Positions 22,800 to 31,499 of a stretch of DNA of 64,000 nt are shown here, in pieces. The stretch covers positions 106,980 to 170,979 of the forward strand of contig NZ_QGDQ01000006.1 of assembly GCF_003149145.1 (NCBI RefSeq). Reading direction: 5' to 3'. The position numbers were made by a program, and so were the translations under genes. The DNA is from Quadrisphaera granulorum (lineage in GTDB: Bacteria > Actinomycetota > Actinomycetes > Actinomycetales > Quadrisphaeraceae). The number at the start of each line of letters is the position of its first letter. Position 1 is the first letter of the stretch. Under the pieces are notes generated by a model that saw only the letters and a program-made list of their open reading frames with translations, made no database searches and had not been told where the DNA came from.

Positions 22800-25172
22800 A
22801 TGCCCTCCCACCCCAGCGCCGTCCTGCTGACCCGCCCCGACGCCGGCTGCGAGGCCGCGGCGCTCGCGCTCGCCGTCCCCAGCGACGGGTCGCTGCCCCG
22901 CATCGTGTGGTGGGGCCCGGCGTCGCAGGTGGCCGGAGCGAGCGCGGCCGACGTCGTCGCCGTCCGCCGTGGTCTGCTCGGCGTGCAAGGCCTGGCCGTG
23001 CTGCCGGAGCACTCCACCGGGCGCTACTCCCGCCCCGCGCTGCGCGGTCACCGCCCGCAGCCGGTGACAACACAGACCACCACCACACAGATCGGCGGGG
23101 AAGACCCGGCCTGGTCCACCGCCTTCCGGTTGGTCTCCGTCGAGGCGGACCTCGACCTGGACGGGCCCGAAGACAGGCTGGACGAGCCCGAGGACAGGGA
23201 CGACGACGCGCGCCGTGCCGGCGGCGCAGCTGCCGCGGGCGCCGCCGTGACGGCGCCGCGCGTCGTCGTCGTCGCCACCGACCCCGTCGCGGGGCTGGGC
23301 CTGCGCACCGAGCTGGAGGCGCTGCCGGGTGGCCTCCTGCGGGCCCGGCACACGCTGACCAACAGGAGCTCCACCAGCAGCTATGCGCTGGAAGGGCTGG
23401 AGGTGCTCGTCCCGCTGCCGGACGAGGCCGCGGAGGTGCTCGACCACACCGGCGGGTGGCTGCACGAGCGCGTGCCGCAGCGCGCGCCGGTGCGCGACGG
23501 GCTGTGGCTGCGGGAGAACCGCACGGGCAAGACCGGGCACGACGCGGCGGGCGACGTCGTCGTCGGCGTTCCGGGGTTCTCCTTCGACGCCGGTGAGGTG
23601 CGCAGCGCCGCCGTCGGGTGGAGCGGCAACACCGTGCAGCGGCTGGAGCGTTCGCCGTCCACCCAGACCACCCTGGGCGGGGGTGAGCTTCTCCTGCAGG
23701 GGGAGACGACGCTGGCGCCGGGGGAGTCGTACACGACGCCGTGGCTGTACCTGGGGGCGTCGACGCGCGGGTTGGACGGGCTCGCCGCCGCCAACCACGC
23801 CTTCCTGCGGGCGGCGGGTTCGGCCACGGGGGCGGCGCCGAAGCGTCCGGTGCCGGTCACGCTCAACGTGTGGGAGGCGGTCTGGTTCGACCACGACCTG
23901 CCGCACCTGCTGCACCTGGCGGAGCTGGCCGCGTCGATCGGTGTGGAGCGGTTCGTGCTGGACGACGGGTGGTTCGGCGCGCGGCGCGACGACACCGCCG
24001 GCCTGGGCGACTGGGTGGTCTCCGAAGACGCCTGGCCCGCGTCGCAGGGGGGCCTGGCCGCGCTGGCCGACGCCGTGCACGGGTTCGGCATGCAGTTCGG
24101 GCTGTGGTTCGAGCCGGAGATGGTCAACCCCGACTCGGACATCTTCCGCGCTCACCCCGACTGGGTGCTCTCCGCGCGCGGCACGACACCCGCGCTGGAG
24201 CGCGACCAGCTGGTGCTCGACCTGTCCCGCGACGAGGTGCGCGAGTACGTCCGGGACGCGGTGTCCGCGGTGCTGAGCACCGTCGAGGTCGACTACGTGA
24301 AATGGGACCACAACCGCGACCTGCTCGAGGCCGGGGGCGCTGCAGCTGGACCTGGCGTCGGAGGGCGCCCGGTGGTCAGCGCCCACACCGCCGGCTTCTA
24401 CCGCCTGCTCGACGAGCTGCGCGCCCTGCACCCCGGTGTGGAGTGGGAGAGCTGCGCCTCCGGCGGCGGCCGGGTGGACGTCGAGGTGCTGCAGCACGTG
24501 CAGCGCGTGTGGACCTCGGACATGACCGACGCGGTGGCCCGGCAGGACATCCAGCGGTGGATGGTGCAGCAGGCGCCGCCGGAGTACCTCGGCGCGCACG
24601 TGTCCGCGCCGGTCTCGCACCAGACGCACCGCAGCATCCCGCTCGACTTCCGGGCCGCGACAGCGCTGTTCGGGGCGTTCGGCATCGAGTGGGACGTGTC
24701 GACGGCGTCCGAGGCCGACCGGGAGCGCCTCGCCGAGTGGGTGGCGGTCTTCAAGGAGCACCGCGGGCTGCTGCACTCCGGGCGCACGTGGCGTGCCGAT
24801 TCCCCGGATCCGGCCGTGCGCAGCCACGGCGTGGTGGCCCTGGACGGGTCGCAGGCACTGGTGGCGCAGGTGCAGCTGGCCGAGTCGTGGGTGGAGCACC
24901 CGGTGCCGGTGCGGCTGCCCGTGGCGTGGAACCCCGGCGACCCGGGGCTGGAGCCGGGGTTGCGCTATCGCGCGCGCTGGGTGGGGCCGGTGCCGCAGGC
25001 CGACCGCGGGGCTCGCGCCAACCTGGCGCTGGGGTGGCGGGCCGGGGACGTCGACGCCGCCGGCCCGCTGGGGGAAGCGGCGCTACCGGGCGCGGTGCTC
25101 GGGTCGGTGGGGCTCGTGCTGCCGCGTCGATTCCCGCTGAGCGTGACGCTGGTGCACCTGCAGGCCGTCTGA
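22800..25172 (+). CDS. Alpha-galactosidase, glycoside hydrolase family 36
   Basis: 790 residues, close to the usual GH36 length, no signal peptide, so cytoplasmic. It should cleave terminal alpha-galactose from imported oligosaccharides. Seen: an N-terminal beta-sandwich, then a TIM barrel with LDDGWFGARRDD, WFEPEMVNPDS, the nucleophile motif YVKWDHNRDL (Asp near residue 500), SCASGGGRVD and the acid/base motif WTSDMTDA (Asp near 571). ATG 22800 follows GAAGGA. A variable Asp/Ala-rich insert sits at residues 120-150 of the N-terminal domain. Last gene of the ROK-regulated operon. Confidence 0.95.
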   Translation: MPSHPSAVLLTRPDAGCEAAALALAVPSDGSLPRIVWWGPASQVAGASAADVVAVRRGLLGVQGLAVLPEHSTGRYSRPALRGHRPQPVTTQTTTTQIGGEDPAWSTAFRLVSVEADLDLDGPEDRLDEPEDRDDDARRAGGAAAAGAAVTAPRVVVVATDPVAGLGLRTELEALPGGLLRARHTLTNRSSTSSYALEGLEVLVPLPDEAAEVLDHTGGWLHERVPQRAPVRDGLWLRENRTGKTGHDAAGDVVVGVPGFSFDAGEVRSAAVGWSGNTVQRLERSPSTQTTLGGGELLLQGETTLAPGESYTTPWLYLGASTRGLDGLAAANHAFLRAAGSATGAAPKRPVPVTLNVWEAVWFDHDLPHLLHLAELAASIGVERFVLDDGWFGARRDDTAGLGDWVVSEDAWPASQGGLAALADAVHGFGMQFGLWFEPEMVNPDSDIFRAHPDWVLSARGTTPALERDQLVLDLSRDEVREYVRDAVSAVLSTVEVDYVKWDHNRDLLEAGGAAAGPGVGGRPVVSAHTAGFYRLLDELRALHPGVEWESCASGGGRVDVEVLQHVQRVWTSDMTDAVARQDIQRWMVQQAPPEYLGAHVSAPVSHQTHRSIPLDFRAATALFGAFGIEWDVSTASEADRERLAEWVAVFKEHRGLLHSGRTWRADSPDPAVRSHGVVALDGSQALVAQVQLAESWVEHPVPVRLPVAWNPGDPGLEPGLRYRARWVGPVPQADRGARANLALGWRAGDVDAAGPLGEAALPGAVLGSVGLVLPRRFPLSVTLVHLQAV

Positions 25173-25224
25173 CCCCTGCGTCGGGGTGGCCGGGTGTCCA
25201 TGATCACGGCAGGTGGCTGATCTC

Positions 25225-25248
25225 CGTGATCATGGGCAGTCGGCCACC
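25225..25248 (+). repeat. Copy of the CGTGATCATGGGC intergenic element
   Basis: Identical over 24 bp to the copy at 13726-13749. It lies between the convergent GH36 and spermidine-synthase-like genes, ending one base before the latter's stop. A half-copy ATGATCACG stands upstream at 25200-25208 in the opposite sense. Confidence 0.85.
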
Positions 25249-25249
25249 G

Positions 25250-26128
25250 TCAGGTGGTCGGGACGGCCGGCAGAGGGTCGGCCAACACTGGGGCACCGGC
25301 GGCGTAGGCCTCCAGCGCCTCACCGTGCAGCAGCCGGGCCGGTGCCGCCCCTGCCCCCAGCACCCGCGTCAGCGCCGCCACCGGCAACGGGGAGCGGCTC
25401 CCCAGGAGCACGGCGTTGCCGTGCCGCCGCCCCCGCAGCACCCCGGGCTCGATGGCGGCGGCCGCGTGGCCGAACACCGCCCGCAGCGTGGCCACCTCCG
25501 CCTTCAACCCCACCGGGGAGGTCCTGTCGACGGCGTTCGCCACGTAGAGCCCACCGTGCGCGAGCACCCTGTCGACCTCGGCCAGGAACTCCCGCGTGCT
25601 CACGTGCCGGGGCGTGGAGTCTCCGGAGAAGACGTCGCGGACCACCAGGTCTGCCGAGGCGTCGCGTCGCGCGGCCAGCCCCCCGCGTGCGTCACCTGTC
25701 TGGATCCGCAGCTCGGGGGAACGCGGCAGGTCCACCCACTCCCGCACCCGGGTGGCCAGCTCGGCGTCGAGCTCCACCACCACCTGCCGCAGCTGCTGCC
25801 CCTCGGCGCGCCGCACGGTGGCCAGGTGGCGCGGCAGGGCGCATGCGCCGCCGCCCAGGTGCACCGCCCGCAGCGGCCCCTCCGCGGTGGGTGGCAGCAC
25901 CAGCCGGATCACGTCGGCCATCCACTGCAGGTACTCGAAGTCCAGCGCCGCGGGGTCACCTACGCGCACCGGCGAGCTCGGCACGCCGTTGACGTACAGC
26001 GTCCACGAGCCGTCGTGCTCGGGCACCCAGGCCGCCTGACCGGTGGACGTGGCGAAGGTGCCCTCGACCGGGGCGGAGGAGTCTCGCGGCCCCGCGGGGC
26101 GCCCGACACGGCGTTCTCGCACCTGCAC
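25250..26128 (-). CDS. Spermidine synthase-like methyltransferase-fold protein
   Basis: 292 residues. An N-terminal beta-rich part ([20 protein letters not shown]) precedes a Rossmann core with a glycine motif [34 protein letters not shown] and VVRDVFSG. This order is that of polyamine synthases and of the soluble spermidine synthase-like proteins found in actinobacteria. There is no attached membrane domain. Whether it makes polyamines is unclear. Convergent with GH36, divergent from xerD. Confidence 0.85.
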   Translation of the reverse strand: MQVRERRVGRPAGPRDSSAPVEGTFATSTGQAAWVPEHDGSWTLYVNGVPSSPVRVGDPAALDFEYLQWMADVIRLVLPPTAEGPLRAVHLGGGACALPRHLATVRRAEGQQLRQVVVELDAELATRVREWVDLPRSPELRIQTGDARGGLAARRDASADLVVRDVFSGDSTPRHVSTREFLAEVDRVLAHGGLYVANAVDRTSPVGLKAEVATLRAVFGHAAAAIEPGVLRGRRHGNAVLLGSRSPLPVAALTRVLGAGAAPARLLHGEALEAYAAGAPVLADPLPAVPTT

Positions 26129-26154
26129 AGCCTGCCGCGTGGGACGGTCCTACA

Positions 26155-27369
26155 GTGAGGCGCGTGGGAGCGGAGGTGCTCGCAAGGGTGAGCGAGCCCC
26201 CTGCTGTCACCCCTGACAGCCCCCCTGAAAGGCCCCCTGACATCCCGTCCGCCATGCCGGCTGTCGCCCCTCCGCCGCAGCCCGCCGACGGACTCTCCCG
26301 GGCCCTCTCGCAGTACCTCGCGCACCTGCGCGTCGAGCGAGGCCTCGCCGAGAACACCCTCGCCGCCTACCGCCGCGACCTGGAGCGGTACGCCACCTGG
26401 CTACGCCGCCGCGGTCGCAGCGACCTCGCCGCCGTCGGAGAGGACGACGTCGCCGCTCACCTCCAGGACCTGCGCACCGGCGCAGCCACCGCCCCCCAGC
26501 CGGCATCGGGAGACGCCCCCGCGGAAGAGCCGGCCGGGGAACTGGGCCCGCCGCTGTCGGCCTCGTCGGCGGCGCGCGCCGTCGTCGCCGTCCGCGGCTG
26601 GCACCGCTTCCTCGCGCTGGAGGGCGCCACCCCCGCCGACCCCGCCGCCGCCGTCCGCCCCCCCTCCACGCCGCGGCGGTTGCCCAAGGCGGTGCCCGTC
26701 GCCGACGTCCTCGCCCTCCTGGAAGCCTCCAGCCTCGGCGAGGGACCGATGCCCGTGCGCGACCGCGCCCTGCTCGAACTGCTCTACGGCACCGGCGCCC
26801 GCATCTCCGAGGCCGTCGGCCTCGACATCGACGACCTGCCAGCCGAGGTCTTCGGGGACAGAACCCCAGAGGGCGACGACGACGGCGAGGGACGCGCCGC
26901 GCTGCTGCGCCTGCGCGGTAAGGGCGGCAAGGAGCGCGTCGTCCCCCTCGGCTCCTACGCCGTGCAGGCGCTGTCGGCCTACCTCGTGCGGGCCCGCCCG
27001 GCGCTCGCCGCCGCCGGCACCCCCGAGGACCGCTCCAGCGCCGGCGCGGTATCGATCAAGGGCGCGGTATCGATCGAGGGCGCGGTGTTCCTCAACAGCC
27101 GCGGCGCGCGCCTGTCGCGGCAGAGCGCATGGGCCGTGCTGCGCACTGCTGCGGAGCGCGCCGGCATCGGCAGCGCCGACCACCCGATCACCCCGCACAC
27201 GCTGCGCCACAGCTTCGCCACGCACCTGCTGGAGGGCGGCGCCGACGTGCGCGTGGTCCAGGAGCTGCTCGGCCACGCCAGCGTCACCACCACGCAGATC
27301 TACACGATGGTCACCGCCGACGCCCTCCGCGAGGTCTACGCCGCGGCCCACCCGCGCGCCCTCGGGTAG
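26155..27369 (+). CDS. xerD: Site-specific tyrosine recombinase (XerD-type)
   Basis: Resolves chromosome dimers at dif with XerC. The N-terminal SAM-like domain ([20 protein letters not shown]) and the catalytic domain are complete: Arg in [13 protein letters not shown] (~214), [15 protein letters not shown] (~348), [11 protein letters not shown] with the nucleophile Tyr near 382. At 404 residues it is about 100 longer than usual because of Pro/Ala-rich N-terminal and linker inserts and an 18-bp in-frame duplication (27043-27078) giving [12 protein letters not shown]. Start GTG 26155; GTG 26188 is an alternative. Located upstream of parA-scpAB as in many actinobacteria, which favours XerD. 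Confidence 0.93.
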   Translation: MRRVGAEVLARVSEPPAVTPDSPPERPPDIPSAMPAVAPPPQPADGLSRALSQYLAHLRVERGLAENTLAAYRRDLERYATWLRRRGRSDLAAVGEDDVAAHLQDLRTGAATAPQPASGDAPAEEPAGELGPPLSASSAARAVVAVRGWHRFLALEGATPADPAAAVRPPSTPRRLPKAVPVADVLALLEASSLGEGPMPVRDRALLELLYGTGARISEAVGLDIDDLPAEVFGDRTPEGDDDGEGRAALLRLRGKGGKERVVPLGSYAVQALSAYLVRARPALAAAGTPEDRSSAGAVSIKGAVSIEGAVFLNSRGARLSRQSAWAVLRTAAERAGIGSADHPITPHTLRHSFATHLLEGGADVRVVQELLGHASVTTTQIYTMVTADALREVYAAAHPRALG

Positions 27370-27872
27370 GTCGTTGATTCCCGGGGTCGGTGGCGCCCTC
27401 CAGCACGCCGGACCGGAGCTGGCGCGGACATCACCGTGGGCACCCGCGCCAGGGGTGCCCCGTGCCGGGAGCTGTGGAGCGTTGGCCCCTTCAGCGTGAG
27501 CAGCCCCTCACTCTGAAGGGGCCAACCGAGCACAGCTCCCGGCGCGAGTGCTCCCGTCGCCTCCACGGTCGCTGCGGTGCCCGCGTCGGCGACCGTGGAG
27601 TCATGACGCGTGTGACGGCTCCGGGCAGTCAGTCGTCGAGATGGTGGATCGTGAGGGCCACCGCGGGCACGGGTTGTCCCTGGTGAGGGTGTCCAGGTCG
27701 GTGTCCTCGGACGGGCTTCCCTGGGGAATCAACCATCGGGAACAGCGTTCTCGGATGCGTCAGCGGCTCGGCTGCCCCCGTCGCTCACGGCGATCGGCGG
27801 TGCTCATGAGGCGCCCTCCGGCGGGTCCCGCTCACCCGTTCGGAGCACGGTGCTGGGGTAGTCTTGCTGCTC
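27370..27872. other. 500-bp intergenic region between xerD and parA
   Basis: No gene is supported here. The first half is packed with three hairpins (27438-27600). The second half, to 27850, shows no feature I can name. TAGTCT at 27859-27864 just before the parA ATG could be a -10 element. Confidence 0.6.
27438..27600 (+). repeat. Three consecutive hairpins, including an 80-nt inverted repeat
   Basis: Hairpin A: GGGCACCC (27438-27445) with GGGTGCCC (27453-27460). Hairpin B: 27464-27543, arms GCCGGGAGCTGTG and GTTGGCCCCTTCAG, then GTGAG, a 6-nt loop and all complements in order, broken only by a 4-nt internal loop and one mismatch. Hairpin C: CTCCACGGTCGC (27561-27572) with its exact complement (27589-27600). 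They may act as terminator, structured RNA or repetitive element. Confidence 0.85.
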
Positions 27873-28772
27873 ATGACGAACGACCTGCAGGCCCGTGGTG
27901 CGCAGGTCGGACAGCAGGGCGCCCAGAAGGGCCTGCTCGGTCCCACCGGGCGTCCCTTGGTTGACTTCCCGGTCCCGCCGGCCCTGTCGGGCCACGGCCC
28001 CGCGCGCATCATCGCGATGTGCAACCAGAAGGGCGGGGTCGGCAAGACCACCACCACCATCAACCTGGGCGCGGCGCTCGCGGAGTACGGCCGCAAGGTG
28101 CTCCTGGTCGACTTCGACCCTCAGGGTGCGCTGTCGGTGGGCCTCGGCGTGAACCCCCACGAGCTGCAGCACACGGTGTACACGCTGCTCATGGACCGGC
28201 GCGCCACGGTGCCCGACGTCGTCGTCCCCACCCGTCTGCCCGGGGTCGACATCCTGCCCGCCAACATCGACCTGTCCGCCGCGGAGGTGCAGCTGGTCGG
28301 TGAGGTGGCTCGTGAGCAGGCGCTGGTCCGCGCGTTGCGCAGCGGCACGGACGACTACGACGTCGTCCTCGTCGACTGCCAGCCCTCGCTGGGCCTGCTC
28401 ACGGTCAATGCCCTCACCGCAGCGCACGGCGTGGTCATCCCGCTGGAGTGCGAGTTCTTCGCGCTGCGCGGCGTGGCGCTGCTCGTGGAGACCATCGAGA
28501 AGGTGCAGGACCGGCTGAACCCCGCCCTTGCCGTCGACGGGATCCTCGCGACCATGTACGACGCGCGGACCCTGCACTCCCGCGAGGTCATCGCCCGCGT
28601 CGTCGAGGCGTTCGGTTCCACCCTGTTCGACACCGTCATCGGGCGCACCGTGAAGTTCCCCGACGCGTCCGTGGCCGGTGAGCCGATCACCACGTACGCC
28701 CCCGAGCACTCCGGCGCGGAGTCCTACCGCCGTCTGGCGCGCGAGCTCGTCGCGCGCGGTGCCGCTGCCTGA
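27873..28772 (+). CDS. ParA family ATPase
   Basis: 299 residues. Deviant Walker A motif QKGGVGKTTTTINLG (residue ~55), then VLLVDFDPQGALSVGLG and VLVDCQPSLGLLT (Walker B). ParA/Soj ATPases position DNA or cargo. There is no parB beside it; this copy heads the scpA-scpB-rluB block, the conserved second ParA of actinobacteria, so a role with condensin rather than parS segregation is likely. The N-terminal ~45 residues are a non-conserved tail. The stop lies in a 15-bp tandem repeat. Confidence 0.94.
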   Translation: MTNDLQARGAQVGQQGAQKGLLGPTGRPLVDFPVPPALSGHGPARIIAMCNQKGGVGKTTTTINLGAALAEYGRKVLLVDFDPQGALSVGLGVNPHELQHTVYTLLMDRRATVPDVVVPTRLPGVDILPANIDLSAAEVQLVGEVAREQALVRALRSGTDDYDVVLVDCQPSLGLLTVNALTAAHGVVIPLECEFFALRGVALLVETIEKVQDRLNPALAVDGILATMYDARTLHSREVIARVVEAFGSTLFDTVIGRTVKFPDASVAGEPITTYAPEHSGAESYRRLARELVARGAAA

Positions 28773-28806
28773 TCGCCCGCTGCCTGATCGCCCGCTGGTC
28801 TGATCG
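28764..28806 (+). repeat. 15-bp tandem repeat across the parA stop codon
   Basis: GCTGCCTGATCGCCC occurs at 28764-28778 and 28779-28793, then an imperfect GCTGGTCTGATCG runs to the scpA start. The first unit contains the parA TGA (28770-28772). Confidence 0.85.
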
Positions 28807-29897
28807 TGCTCCCGGCGCCCCGCGCCGCAGGCGCAGCTGAGCGCAGTGCCGCAGGCGCATCTGAGCGCACTGCCGCAGGCGAGGCGGAGGCGTCACCGTC
28901 GGCGTCGACGCCTGCTCCTCCCGCGGTTGCCGTGCCCGGAGGGGTGCTCACCGATCGCGACGCGCCCGCGTTCGACGTGCACCTGGAGAACTTCTCCGGC
29001 CCGTTCGACCTGCTCCTCGGCCTCATCTCGCGACGCCGCCTGGAGATCACCGAGGTGGCGCTGGCTGCTGTCACCGACGAGTTCATCGCCCATCTGCGCC
29101 GGATGCTGGCTGCCGCCGACGCCTCGGCCACCGCTGACGGCTCCGCGGCGGCGGAGGTGGCGGCCCTCGGTCAGGCGAGTGGCTTCCTCGTGGTCGCGGC
29201 CACCCTGCTCGACCTGAAGGTCGCCCGGCTGCTGCCCTCGGAGGACGACGACGAGCTCGACGCCGAGGCCCTCGCCCTCGTCGAGGCGCGCGACCTGCTC
29301 TTCGCGCGGCTGCTGCAGCACCGCGCGTTCGCGCAGGTCTCCGGTCTGCTCGCGCAGCGTCTGGCGGTGGGGGCGTTGAGCACCCCGCGTCCGGGCGGCA
29401 CGGGCGCGGCGGACCCGCTGGTGGCGCGCGCCCTGCCCGACCTGGTGCTCGCCACCACGCCCGACCAGCTCGCGGCGCTGGCCGCCGCCGCCATCGCCGC
29501 GCCCACCCGGGGTCGGCGCGGTGCGCCCGCCCGGGTCGGTGTCGAGCACCTGCATGCGCCGACGGTCAGCGTTCCCGAGCAGGTGGCGCTGCTGCGCGAG
29601 CGTCTCGTGGGCTGGTTCGCGCAGCACGGGGCCGAGCCGGTGAGCTTCGCGGACCTCGTTGCGGATGCAGGCCGGGAGGACGACGACGGCGGCAGCGCTG
29701 GCGCTGGCGACGCGCGGGCCGCCGTCGTCCTCGTCGTGGGCCGGTTCCTCGCCGTCCTCGAGCTGTACCGCCGCGGCGAGCTCGACCTGGAGCAGACCGA
29801 CCCGTCCCAGCCGTTGCACGTGCGCTGGCGCGGCGTCATCGACCTGCGCGATCAGCCCAACCAGCCCAACCAGCCCGCGACCGAGGAGTCCTCCTGA
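28806..29897 (+). CDS. scpA: Segregation and condensation protein A
   Basis: Kleisin subunit that bridges SMC heads and binds ScpB in chromosome condensation. The conserved N-terminal kleisin helix is FDVHLENFSGPFDLLLGLIS with RRLEITEVALAAVTDEF. The middle has ASGFLVVAATLLDLKVARLLP; the C-terminal winged helix is VVLVVGRFLAVLELYRRGEL. 363 residues, longer than usual because of an Ala/Glu-rich N-terminal extension made of a 24-bp tandem repeat (28824-28871) and an acidic GREDDDGGS linker. The C-terminal NQPNQPNQP is also repeat-derived. Confidence 0.94.
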   Translation: MLPAPRAAGAAERSAAGASERTAAGEAEASPSASTPAPPAVAVPGGVLTDRDAPAFDVHLENFSGPFDLLLGLISRRRLEITEVALAAVTDEFIAHLRRMLAAADASATADGSAAAEVAALGQASGFLVVAATLLDLKVARLLPSEDDDELDAEALALVEARDLLFARLLQHRAFAQVSGLLAQRLAVGALSTPRPGGTGAADPLVARALPDLVLATTPDQLAALAAAAIAAPTRGRRGAPARVGVEHLHAPTVSVPEQVALLRERLVGWFAQHGAEPVSFADLVADAGREDDDGGSAGAGDARAAVVLVVGRFLAVLELYRRGELDLEQTDPSQPLHVRWRGVIDLRDQPNQPNQPATEESS

Positions 29898-29965
29898 GCA
29901 CCGCCGACGAGTGCTCCGGCAGCCCTGGCTCCTCCGGCACCGCTGTCGAGCAGCTGCCGGGCGGG

Positions 29966-30514
29966 TTGCGCGCCGCGCTGGAGGCGGTGCTCATGGTCGT
30001 CGATGCGCCGGTGTCCGTCGACGATCTCGCCGAGGGTCTCGAGGTGCCCGCCGATGCGGTGCGCGGGGCGCTGGAGGCGTTGGCGTCGTCCTACCGCGCC
30101 GAGCAGCGGGGGTTCGAGCTGCGTGCCGCCGCCGGTGGCTGGCGGATCTGGAGCCATCCCGACGCTGCGCCGCTCGTGGCCCGGTTCACCGGCGAGGCGG
30201 CGTCGGCGCGGTTGTCGAAGGCGGCGCTGGAGACCCTCGCGATCATCGCCTACACCCAACCGGTGACCCGGGCGCGGGTCGCGGCGGTGCGCGGGGTCGA
30301 CGTCGACTCGGTGGTGAGGACGCTGCTCACGCGCGGGCTGGTGACCGAGGCGGGCAGGGAGGGTCCCGGGGGTGGGATCCTGTACCGGACGACCACCGCC
30401 TTCTTGGAGAAGATCGGGGTCGACAGCCTCGAGGACCTCCCTCCGCTGGCGCCGCACCTGCCGGACGACACGGAGATCGACGCGCTCCTCGACGCTCTGG
30501 ACGACGGGCCGTGA
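29966..30514 (+). CDS. scpB: Segregation and condensation protein B
   Basis: Winged-helix partner of ScpA in the SMC complex. Recognised by LRAALEAVLMVVDAPVSVDD at the N-terminus, ARLSKAALETLAIIAYTQPVTRARVAAVRGV in the second domain, and the C-terminal FLEKIGVDSLEDLPPLAP. No ATG or GTG precedes the domain in frame. The choices are TTG 29966, placed at the domain start, or CTG 29894, which overlaps the scpA stop as CTGA. Both are unusual; TTG is used here. Operon with scpA upstream and rluB downstream. Confidence 0.92.
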   Translation: MRAALEAVLMVVDAPVSVDDLAEGLEVPADAVRGALEALASSYRAEQRGFELRAAAGGWRIWSHPDAAPLVARFTGEAASARLSKAALETLAIIAYTQPVTRARVAAVRGVDVDSVVRTLLTRGLVTEAGREGPGGGILYRTTTAFLEKIGVDSLEDLPPLAPHLPDDTEIDALLDALDDGP

Positions 30515-30539
30515 GACACGGCGGAGCAGGAGAACAGTA

Positions 30540-31499
30540 GTGAGCCAGCAGCGAGAAGAGCACGACGTGCACGACCCCGACGGCGTGCGCCTGCAGAAGG
30601 TGCTCGCGGGCGCCGGCATGGGCTCGCGCCGCGCGTGCGAGGAACTCATCGCACGCGGCCGGGTCCGCGTCGACGGTGAGGTCGTCACCGAGCTCGGCGT
30701 CCGCGTCGACCCGTCCACCGCGCAGGTCGAGGTCGACGGGATGCTGCTGCAGCTCGACACCACCAAGGTCTACCTGGCGATGAACAAACCGCGCGGGTAC
30801 CTGTCGGCCATGTCCGACCCGGAGGGGCGCCTCACGCTGGCGGACATCCTCGACGACCGCACCGAGCAGGGCGTCCGCCTCTTCCACGTCGGTCGACTCG
30901 ACGTCGACACCGAGGGCCTCATCCTCCTCACCAACGACGGCGACCTCGCGCACCGCCTGCAGCACCCGTCCTTCGAGGTGCCCCGTACCTACGTCGCCGA
31001 GGTCCACGGCCCGGTGGAGCGCGGCATCGGCAAGCGCCTGCGCGACGGCGTGGAGCTGGAGGACGGCCTGGCCAAGGCCGACTCCTTCCGCCTCGTCGAC
31101 TCCGCTCCCGGTAAGGCGTTCGTGGAGATCGTCCTGCACGAGGGACGCAAGCACGTGGTGCGCCGCATGCTCGAGGAGGTCGGCTACCCCGTCATCCGCC
31201 TGGCGCGCACCGCCATCGGCCCGATCCACCTGGGTGACCTGCGCCCCGGCGTCACCCGCGCACTGACCCGCGAGGAGGTGTCCACGCTGCGCAGCGCCGG
31301 ACCGGGCTCGCAGCCGGGGGGCCGCACTCCGCGCCCCAAGGGCCAGCGGCCTGTGGCAAAGGCCCCGGACCGCAAGGGCATCCAGATGGTCACCGGGTCG
31401 GCGCGGCGCACGGCGGCGTCGTCCAAGTCGACCCGCGCGGCGAAGGTCGCGAAGGCCAGAGGCGCCGCCCAGCAGCGCCGCCAGAACGGCGGCCGGTGA
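30540..31499 (+). CDS. RsuA/RluB family ribosomal pseudouridine synthase
   Basis: 319 residues. An N-terminal S4 RNA-binding domain (VRLQKVLAGAGMGSRRACEE) precedes the pseudouridine synthase core with the catalytic motif HVGRLDVDTEGLILLTNDGD, then GRKHVVRRMLEEVGYPV. It should isomerise a uridine in 23S rRNA; RluB is likely from the scpB context. The C-terminal ~60 residues are a basic, disordered tail. GTG 30540 has an AGGAG site 8 nt upstream. It overlaps the next gene by 4 bp. Confidence 0.93.
   Translation: MSQQREEHDVHDPDGVRLQKVLAGAGMGSRRACEELIARGRVRVDGEVVTELGVRVDPSTAQVEVDGMLLQLDTTKVYLAMNKPRGYLSAMSDPEGRLTLADILDDRTEQGVRLFHVGRLDVDTEGLILLTNDGDLAHRLQHPSFEVPRTYVAEVHGPVERGIGKRLRDGVELEDGLAKADSFRLVDSAPGKAFVEIVLHEGRKHVVRRMLEEVGYPVIRLARTAIGPIHLGDLRPGVTRALTREEVSTLRSAGPGSQPGGRTPRPKGQRPVAKAPDRKGIQMVTGSARRTAASSKSTRAAKVAKARGAAQQRRQNGGR

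Noticed and set aside
22665..24899. 744-codon frame on the minus strand opposite the alpha-galactosidase
   Set aside because: Arg/His/Pro-rich shadow; GH36 catalytic motifs are on the plus strand.
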